The notes under the pieces are model-generated. The model was not told where the DNA came from, made no database searches, and was given only the letters and a program-made list of their open reading frames with translations. Shown here piece by piece: positions 56,552 through 64,000 of a stretch of 64,000 bases of DNA. The stretch spans positions 122,455,067-122,519,066 of the forward strand of contig OX352772.1 in NCBI GenBank assembly GCA_947095535.1. Reading direction: 5' to 3'. Positions within the stretch are counted from its first letter, which is position 1, and each line of letters opens with the position of its first letter. A program made the position numbers and the translations under genes. This stretch comes from Poecilobothrus nobilitatus. Lineage: Eukaryota > Arthropoda > Insecta > Diptera > Dolichopodidae.

Positions 56552-58114
56552 CCCGTACGATAGGATCGGGTATAATAAAATTACTCCTCTGTTTGTAACA
56601 CCTCGAAATAAGCGAGCTAGATATACCTTCAAAGGTATGGATCGGATCAGAAAAAAATTCTAAGACTTTTGAGCCATGTCCGTCCGTCCGTCCGTCAGCA
56701 CGCTAACTCAAAAACTAAGAAAGCTAGAATCTTGAAATATTCTGGGAGTAATTTGTAGATTAGATTCCCCATTTTTTTTGGTTGAGTTTGGACCAAAACC
56801 TAGGGTAGCTCTCGAACACCTAACTTTTAGATCCCGACATTTTTTTTGAAATAGAGCTATGAAATTTTAACTGCTGATAGATCTCATAAAAATATTAATT
56901 TTATTTTTAATAACTTTTTTTTGTAGCCCCACCCGTTACGGAGCTACAGCTCCCCAAAGGTTCAAAAAAGCTCCATATTTAAATTGTTATAGCACAAGTT
57001 GTATAAGGTATATCTTCATTTTGAAAACTCTAAACGATTACTACTTGTATTAGCTTTAAAAGTGTATATACAATAAATATATATTTGTGGCATAAGGTGT
57101 CTTAATTTACCGTTATGCGAAACTCAAATTTTGAAAAATCCTTTAACCCTGCTATCTTCTAAACGGTTAAAGTTGGAAACTTGAAATTTTGACAGAAGTT
57201 AGATCTTTGAAAATAAGTATAAGTCATTTCAAAAATTTTTTTCGTATCACTTTCCGTTTAGGAGCTGTAAGGGGTCAAAAACTGAAAATTTCCTATTTTT
57301 AAACACCTGTAACTTGAACACCTGTTAAAATTTTTTTGAAGTAATACACAAAAATTAAAGCTTCAACATTATACTCTTATTTCTGTTAACAACTTTTTTT
57401 AATAATATAGGGTTACTTTATAATTGACGAAAGTGTTACTTGACTTTTTCAAATTTTCTAACAAATTTCTTTAACGAATTTTTTCCATTTTGTTTTACTC
57501 GATAATTTGAAATTGTTGAGGATATAATGCGTAGTACAAAAAAATGTAATTAAATAAACAACATAACGGTTGCTTGAAAAATTTTTATTTATATGATATT
57601 GATATATATACATACTTATATAATATCATGTTTATTTACATATCGTATATGTCACTATAAATAAATGAATGAATGATAAGAGTATAGATGTATATTATAT
57701 AGCGCCGTATTTACATACATATATGTATTTTATTGTACTTATAAGAAATTATTCTGTCAATGGAATATTTAAATATAATATAATATAATATAATATTTAA
57801 AATTATATTTACTATTTTGTACTAAGTAAATTTAATATACATTTACCGCTTAGTATTAAATGGTACTATAGAATATTTGAAAAAGTTTTAGATTGATAAT
57901 CGCTATGTGGAAGGTTAAAATCTGCTTTTGAAGAATGTATAAACATATAGTTTGAATATATGTACAACCCATAATTCTAGAAATTATAAAATTCACCCAA
58001 ATTATTTTAAAATACTAAAATATTAAAAAAATAATATTGTAAGCAAAGTGACAGGCTGTGAACATACTAACGGTTCGTACGGGTATCTAAGAGTTGACAA
58101 CTGTATTCTTCCTC
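56552..58114 (+). mobile_element. Second dispersed element, between gag and the leader ORFs
   Basis: Starts tacccgtacgataggatcgggta, carries cttcaaaggtatggatcgg and gtccgtccgtccgtcag, the 2.9-kb-type interior (gtagccccacccgttacgg, acaccttgtaacttgaac-like) and ends cgtacgggtatctaagagttgacaact...cttcctcg. Its ends match those at 51.3/52.7 kb; a target duplication is not clear here. Confidence 0.75.
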
Positions 58115-58209
58115 GTTTTTTTTATACTTTATTTATTTTTAGCAAAAGAGAAAAAAAAATTGCATATTTACATATTTTTATTGAATTTTGAAAAAAAAAA
58201 TTTTGTTAC

Positions 58210-58434
58210 TTATACTATTTGGGTTTTATTTAATTCTTTTTTTATAGTTTTTATTATTAGTTTCTTAAATACTATTATAGAAGTTTTTATTATTAGTAAA
58301 ATCAAAATTATTATTGTGATAATTTCTATATTAGTAAGTATTCTTTCTTCTTTATTGTTGATTGATGTTATCGGAGCTGGTTGAGCTGCATTGTAAAAAA
58401 TAACATCTTCTTGCTTTGCTTGATGATTCCCCAT
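58210..58434 (-). CDS. Gypsy leader ORF C: myristoylation-motif membrane protein
   Basis: 74 residues. MGNHQAKQED fits an N-myristoylation signal (MG.), a short polar part contains FYNAAQPAP, a transmembrane segment is rich in Ile/Leu (IEIITIIILILLIIKTSIIVF), and the tail is basic (KKLIIKTIKKELNK). Small MGN..TM ORFs upstream of gag are, as I recall, recurrent in mdg1/412-like gypsy elements. Its ATG directly follows the stop of ORF B. The role is unknown. Confidence 0.6.
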   Translation of the reverse strand: MGNHQAKQEDVIFYNAAQPAPITSINNKEERILTNIEIITIIILILLIIKTSIIVFKKLIIKTIKKELNKTQIV

Positions 58435-58575
58435 TTAGTATTCGATGAATATCCTTGTTAATAATGTTGATTTATTTGATGGATAGAAAATATGTCTTAC
58501 ATTCGGTTGTATGAAATATTGTTGTGACAATTTTATTATAATTAGGATTATTAAAATATAACTTAGGGTTTTCAT
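58435..58575 (-). CDS. Gypsy leader ORF B, 46 residues with hydrophobic start
   Basis: ATG at 58575; MKTLSYILIILIIIKLSQQ resembles a signal peptide or anchor, followed by NVRHIFYPSNKSTLLTRIFIEY. Its ATG overlaps the TGA of ORF A and its TAA (58437-58435) abuts the ATG of ORF C. Confidence 0.5.
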   Translation of the reverse strand: MKTLSYILIILIIIKLSQQYFIQPNVRHIFYPSNKSTLLTRIFIEY

Positions 58576-58947
58576 TGGTTGTTCTTCTTCTTCTTGTTTT
58601 TATTTCTTTCTTTAATGAACTGCCATTTACGTTTTTTTAATTCTTTAATTTGTTTAATGAATGCTTCCTTGGTTTTCTCGTCTTTTGTTATAGGTATGAG
58701 CCTGTAGAGATCTTTATTTTCTTTGCATATGTTAATTAATGCGCCCCCTCTGATTTTTTCTTTCCTTTGTACTAATTCTGCTGGTTTGGTTTTTTGATTT
58801 CTTCTTCTATACTCTTGTTAATGGCTCAATGTTAATACTCAATGTTAACGGCTTTGGGCCCCAGGTTGGATGTTTCTCCAATACTTCTTTCAACGGTTCT
58901 AGTTTTTGGATGAGGTAGAACTTCTCCTTCAATGTTGATTTGTTCAT
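58574..58947 (-). pseudogene. Gypsy leader ORF A, first after the primer site
   Basis: ATG at 58947 (MNKSTLKEKFYLIQKLEPLK, then HPTWGPKPLTL), later continuing in another frame as VQRKEKIRGGALINICKENKD and a Lys-rich end, with TGA overlapping the next ATG. The frame change coincides with a 13 bp tandem duplication (ctcaatgttaata/ctcaatgttaacg, 58825-58850). No family recognised; likely a Gag-leader or RNA-binding peptide, by charge only. Confidence 0.45.
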
Positions 58948-58980
58948 CTGTTATCGTCTATAACTGCAGGGTCGTCTATA

Positions 58981-58995
58981 GTTGCAGGATCGCCA
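58981..58995 (-). promoter_or_regulatory. Primer-binding site of the gypsy element
   Basis: Minus-strand tggcgatcctgcaac immediately follows the LTR end (...tattaca). The tggcga start fits tRNA-Arg-type primers of the mdg1/412 group, but the match to a particular tRNA cannot be checked here. Confidence 0.55.
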
Positions 58996-59900
58996 TGTAA
59001 TATGTATATATTATAACATAATATTTTTTTTTTGTACTATTGTCAAGTTACTAAGCAAGCTAATTTTTAGGATCCTAGTAATACTCCTAAGCTTAAGCTA
59101 AATTTGGAGTTCTTTCCAAATCAAGTTTTTAAATAAAAGAGATGGTTTCTTTTTTTTCCTTTCTTTTTGAAAATCAAGAAGATAGTATATATTTTATTAA
59201 AAATGTTTAAGCTATTTATACAAAAATTATTTACAGTAAGTATATTACAAAATCTATACTTTTACAATTTTATTAATATTGATCCCAAATTCCAATTAAA
59301 TGTTACTCTTACAAAATAATCAAAAATACCCAATCGGCATTTTTGTTTGAACGTAAAAATAATAAATTTCTAAAATATAAATTGAACATGGAATTCTTTT
59401 GTATGACACACATATGGTTCATATACTTCTTAGAATTTTGCAATTACTTTTATGACATAAATTTAAACATAATACTATTTTTTATTTAAACACATTTTTA
59501 ATACATTTTTATTTTTTGATAATATTCTACTAAAAAAAGTTTTATGCACACTTACATTTTTTTGTTGAATTGCATTTCGACAATATGGCGTTTGGGATTT
59601 ACCTTTAGTTGTAAATTTAATTAGTATTAGATAATATTAAATAAAATATTTTGTTTTGAAATTTGATTTTCACGGTTAAAAGAGGTAAGATAAAAATTGC
59701 AAACGTTTGTTAAATATTTTATGATTTTAAAAACGGATTTTAATAGCCGAAGGCCTCAGTTGCTAGTGCTAGAATTATTATGTATAATAAGTAATTAATT
59801 TTAGTTATTGTATAAGTTGAATAAATAAATAAATAAATAATAAAAACGGATTTTAAGTTAAATGGAATTTAAGTATTAATTAAGTAGTGTGTTCACTACA
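58996..59900 (-). mobile_element. 5' LTR of the gypsy element
   Basis: tgtagtgaacacactact at 59900 to ...atattaca at 58996; about 790 bp once a later 113 bp insertion plus duplication is removed. Matches the left LTR over about 610 bp with few differences. Confidence 0.75.
59742..59841 (+). mobile_element. 5'-truncated LINE tail inserted in the LTR
   Basis: A 100 bp segment (gccgaaggcctcagttgcta ... gttgaataaataaataaat) ends in (aaat)n and is flanked by perfect 13 bp duplications aaaaacggatttt (59729-59741 and 59842-59854). The left LTR has the single empty site. Confidence 0.85.
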
Positions 59901-61166
59901 TACTGTTAATTGTATAAAACCCAAAATAATATTGTTTTATATATTTTAATAGAAAATAATTATTTTAAATGTGATTTTAAATTTAGAATAATAATTAATA
60001 ACGATCTAAGTTACCTATTTGACAGGTAATACAGAAACAAAATAATTTCAAAATATTGAACGATATTGAAAAACGTAAAAAATTAAATATTATTATTGAC
60101 CAAATTAACCTTTTAGTAGTTATGAAATATGAAGGTACCTAAATATAGTTCTGACAGACTGATACCATCGTCATATCATTTTTCATTTTTGCCTACTCAA
60201 GATTTATTATTTCTATCCGGTCGGAAAATATCGATTTCTGTGATATTTTTTTTGTTTTTTAATTTTTCAAATATTGTTTTGTTGTAAATTAATTACTTTA
60301 TTTTGTTTTATTAAATTTTATTTTAAATATATTATATTATTTTGTTAAAAAATTATTTATATATTATTTGTTGCGATACCACTTTAAAAAAAAATAATCG
60401 CCAAATCTCCTACCTCAAAGAAAAAGGCGAATAACTTATAATATTAATTTATTTTATTTAACATAAATTAACTTATTGTAAAAATAATTAAATAGTTTAT
60501 TTTTTGCACTTAATTTTATATGCATTATAAAAAATTTTCATTTATTAAAGCAAATCGATATTGCAATATAAATTAGTTTTCAACATTTTTTTGCTCAGTA
60601 ATGAATGTACCAAATCAATGCTCTTTTAAAAAGTTTTGTTAAAAAGTAGTTGGAAGACATTTTTTAAAATGCATATTTATAAATGAAAATTTAAAATTTT
60701 TAAAAATTTCTTTTTACTAAAAAAACGTCAAAAAGATGGAACTTTAATGCTCTCTTGGACGAAATTAAAAAAAATCTGTAGTTTGTGTGTTATTTCTCGA
60801 TTTCTAGGAGGACTACTATTTTTTTCCAAAGACTACATGTATTTTTTTTTTAAAAAAAGGTCTACTCTTTAGCTTTCCTCTCTCAATGTCTAGGCCTTCT
60901 AAAAATTAATGTAGGTTATGACATAGCTCATTTTGATCTAAACTTGACTGACATGCTGGAGGAGCATATCAAAATTGTGGAGTTAATGTATACATGTATG
61001 TACATTTGTATATAAAAAGTGACTGTTTTGGTAAATTGCTTGTTTAGTTTTAGCAAACACAAAGTGTAGCATCGTAGTTTATACAGCAATTTTCGAAAAG
61101 ATATTTGATAAAATTTAAAATTCTCAAATTTGATATTTTGATTTATTAAATTTAAATTAAAAAAAA
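59901..61166. other. AT-rich spacer
   Basis: No gene recognised. 60885-60935 matches the inverted 48.47 kb segment. Homopolymer runs dominate. Confidence 0.5.
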
Positions 61167-61175
61167 TAAATCAGG

Positions 61176-62751
61176 GGTAGAGTTGCTTTTAGGTAGGTCG
61201 GTAAAAAAAAGAGCCACGTGACTCGGACCCCCCAAGATAGGCCGAAAACCGATAGTATTTTACCGTTAGAATATGAATTTTCCGAAAAAATGACCTTTTT
61301 TGCATTATTTATCCCGAAAAATAAATTTTTAAATTTTTTTCATACAAAAATCGACATTTTTGTTATGAAAATAATGGACCACTGACATTTCGACATTTAA
61401 TACATTCTTATAAGCTTTAGTATATACATATATGGAAAGAATTGCCATTGTACAACTTATTTAAAAATCAAAATTGAAATTTTTAATTGATAAAAATGAA
61501 AGGGTTGTACAAACAATTTTTAGGTAGTCCACTAAAAATTTAAGTAGTCCAATTAAAATTTAAATAAAATAAAAAGTTATTGACATCTTTATAATGAAAA
61601 TGTAAATAAATTAATTTTAAGTTTTGTAAATGATAAAATAAACATATTTTATAATTTATTTCAATGTTTAATTGTTCTAAAAGTAAATGTCAACATTTTT
61701 AGTAATTTTTAAGTAAATGAAAAATTTTAATTTTATACAAAAATTTAAAATTTTGACAGTATATTGTAAATGACATTTTTATATTGAAAATGTAAAATAA
61801 TTAACTCTTTTATATTAAAATTAATTTTTTATAGTCAAAAATAAAATTATTCTTTTATATTAAAATTAATTTTTTAAAGTCGGGGGCTGCCGCCCTCAAA
61901 CCCCCTTAACAATTTAAGAAATCCTCTTTTTAATTCGGCAAGTAAATCTATACGGCAAGCATCAATGTAAACATTTTTTTGCTTCCTTGAAATCAAAAAT
62001 AAAATTATTCTTTTATATTAAAATTAATTTTTTATAGTCAGGGCTGCCGCCCCCAAACCCCCGCTAACAATTTAAGAAATCCTCTTTTTAATTCGGCAAG
62101 TAAATCTATACGGCAAGCATCAATTTAAACATTTTTTTGCTTACATGAAATCAAAAATAAAATTATTCTTTTATATTAAAATTAATTTTTTAAAGTCCCC
62201 CGCTAAATATAAAAAATTACCTAAAAAAAGTACTTTATTAACAACCTTTCAAAATAAATTTTAATAAATTTTTTATTACTTACCTTATCTACAATTATTT
62301 TAAAAAATTGTTATGTTATACATATATTAAACAAATTGGAATATATTTTTTATTACTATTATCTACAATTATTTATAAAAATTTTTTATTTTATACAAAT
62401 TCCAAATATCTAAAATATAAAAAATTTGTCTAAAAAAATTTTATACAACCTTTCTTATTTTCATTTAAAACACTTTTCAAAAATTAAAGAATTCCACACC
62501 GGCAGCACCTTTCAAAAATGCATGTGTTGGAACGTCATACAGCCATTTGATAGATTTAATATTAAAATTTTGCATAAAAAGTTGTAAATTTTAAACTTAA
62601 AAATCGGCAAAAATAAGTCAAAAAATAAAAAAAAAAGGATACCCATCGAACAAGCAAAGGTGAAGGAATTTAAAAAAAAAATTAAGAATCAGACCATTAC
62701 AGAGGATTTTACAGGCATTAGAAGTTGACCCACCTAAAAGTAACTCTATCC
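61176..62751. mobile_element. Non-autonomous TIR element, 1576 bp, 9 bp target duplication
   Basis: Left end ggtagagttgcttttaggta and right end (reverse complement) ggatagagttacttttaggt form a 24-25 bp terminal inverted repeat, flanked by taaatcagg at 61167-61175 and 62752-62760. A 9 bp duplication suggests a MULE-like origin, though 8 bp (hAT) is possible given end ambiguity. No transposase; the interior holds a 158 bp tandem repeat. Confidence 0.8.
61801..62200. repeat. 158 bp tandem repeat with GC-rich core
   Basis: tcaaaaataaaattattc at 61835, 61993 and 62151. Each copy includes a ggctgccgcccycaaaccccc core and cggcaagtaaatctatacgg; about 2.4 copies. The GC-rich cores stand out in otherwise extremely AT-rich DNA. 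Confidence 0.85.
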
Positions 62752-62760
62752 TAAATCAGG

Positions 62761-63059
62761 ATTAATAAAAAGGAATTTATATTAAAAAAACTTTTCTAAT
62801 TTTTATAAAGGTTTTTTTTTATTACAAATGTCATTTTTGAGTTTAATTTAATTTGCAATGTACACGCATCATACATACACATGACACAATTGTGAATACT
62901 TGTTTCATATACATATGTAGATACATATTTGTTTTTAACTGAGTTAGATAAGAATTATACAATATTAAAAAACAGTTATCTCTTTAAATACCACCCAAAT
63001 TTTTCCACATGGTTTCTCATGTACATATATATTTTCTTTTTCAAAATTCCAAGATGCAT
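62761..63059. other. Downstream region of the HARBI1-like gene
   Basis: AT-rich; no clear aataaa on the minus strand close to the stop, so the mRNA end is not placed. Confidence 0.4.
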
Positions 63060-64000
63060 CTACAAAACTGAGTCCATTATTATTTGTCGTTTGATCAATC
63101 CCGCCATATCTTCTTCACCGTCATCAAAATAAAACTGTTCGAAAGACTTTTTATCAGATAGTTCACAATATTCTTTTTGTATGAGACATTGGTTATAAAT
63201 AACGCATATTGTTTTAAATAAAGTTTTAAAATCCTTAAAGTTTTTCATTTTTAAATTTTCTAATATAGGAAACAGCTGAAATATTTTTTGAAATACTGTT
63301 TCAGCTATATTAATATAATTATTTACAATTTTATTGAATATATATTTTCTCTCACTATCAACATTTTTAAATGGTGTTATTAATTTTGCACTTAAGGGAA
63401 AGTTATTTGCACCAACCAAATAACTGTCTTTTAGAATAAAATTATTTACCTTATCATTCAAAATGCATTTTCCTACTTTAGTATCATAAAATTTAAAATA
63501 TGTAACATATCTTATTTCAATACTGGAAATTATTTGATTTATATTACAAGTTAATTGTATTAAAATTGGTACAATTTCACCATTCTGCAAAGTCATGTTA
63601 ATTTTTTTGGAACTAATTATTCCATATACCTCTTCAAGATAGACTTTTTTATTGCTTTGAGAGAAATTTTGTAAGTGTTCTCTGTTTCCATTTTTTTTAA
63701 TTGGCCATTTTATATATTTATCAATATGTTTATTAATTTTATTGTAAAATAGAAATATTATTTTATAAAATAAGCTCATATCAATGACATATTTTTTTAA
63801 AATATTTTGTAAAAATATTTGTTCAGCTAATACAAATATCAAACCTATACAGAATATTGAGGGTTTTGATATAATTTCTTTTATGTTAGGAATACAGCAT
63901 TTTATTTCCTTAAATAAGTTCTAAAAAAAAACTATTCATATAAAGAAAGTCAAAATAATGAAATGTTTACCTTATAGGAGATTTTGGTAATGCGCAAAGT
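63060..64000 (-). CDS. HARBI1-like (PIF/Harbinger-derived) gene, last two exons
   Basis: Exon at 63920-63060 (TAG at 63060-63062), a possible 50 bp intron 63970-63921 (gtaaac...tttttttttag) and an upstream exon 64000-63971 in phase (LRITKISYK joined to NLFKEIK). The order follows Harbinger nucleases: FCIGLIFVLAEQ, YVIDMSLFYKIIFLFYN, KWPIKKN, EVYGIISSKKINM, LIQLTCNINQ, VGANNFPLSAKLITPF, IAETVFQKIFQLFP and a C-terminal IKRQIIMDSVL. The two Asp of the DDE triad appear to be Asn (TCNINQ; GANNFPL), while Glu in IAETVF is present. An open frame of about 290 codons with dead chemistry suggests a domesticated gene or a recent pseudogene. The N-terminus lies outside the window. Confidence 0.65.
63921..63970 (-). 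other. Putative 50 bp intron of the HARBI1-like gene
   Basis: Donor ataag|gtaaac and acceptor with nine T before AG. Removing it joins the two frames in phase 0 and extends recognisable Harbinger N-terminal similarity; without it a stop (TAG) closes the frame. Confidence 0.6.

Overview
This is AT-rich eukaryotic DNA, almost certainly from an insect and most likely a fly (Diptera). The signs are Copia, Ty3/gypsy and Maverick/Polinton remnants, tRNA-derived SINEs, tacatatgtatg-type microsatellites, 50-66 bp GT-AG introns, and dispersed elements with a terminal hairpin and a gtccgtccgtc motif. Nearly everything recognisable is a transposable element or its wreckage. The only candidate host gene is the HARBI1-like gene running off the right edge.

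Layout. 1-5.4 kb: fragments of non-LTR and Ty3/gypsy elements (endonuclease piece, gag with a tRNA-Lys-type primer site, integrase C-terminus). 5.4-7.1 kb: a minus-strand dispersed element carrying a 147/156 bp tandem array. 6.9-31.0 kb: four head-to-tail, nearly identical 6.03 kb units. Each fuses the capsid/protease part of a Maverick (Polinton) to the 3' part of a Copia retrotransposon, both on the minus strand, plus a short plus-strand frame with a possible 66 bp intron. 31-43.1 kb: two older, more diverged units of the same Maverick-Copia chimera (units 5 and 6). Unit 5 is split by a 2.36 kb Helitron and has an internal deletion with a scrambled scar. 43.1-49.2 kb: a non-LTR RT fragment and three tRNA-headed SINE-like elements. 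49.2-59.9 kb: a THAP-domain fragment, then a nearly full-length minus-strand Ty3/gypsy (mdg1/412-like) element with LTRs, gag, protease, RT-RNase H, integrase and three abutting small leader ORFs, interrupted by two dispersed elements. 61.2-62.8 kb: a 1.58 kb TIR element with a 9 bp target duplication. 63.1-64 kb: a spliced HARBI1-like gene with altered catalytic residues.

In the array the capsid-region genes follow Maverick order on the minus strand (penton-like, small basic membrane protein, major capsid protein, adenain-like protease). All are broken by stops or frameshifts that recur in every unit, so the array amplified after the virus-like element had died. Each unit also keeps a Copia LTR with a good TATA + initiator pair pointing into the capsid remnants.
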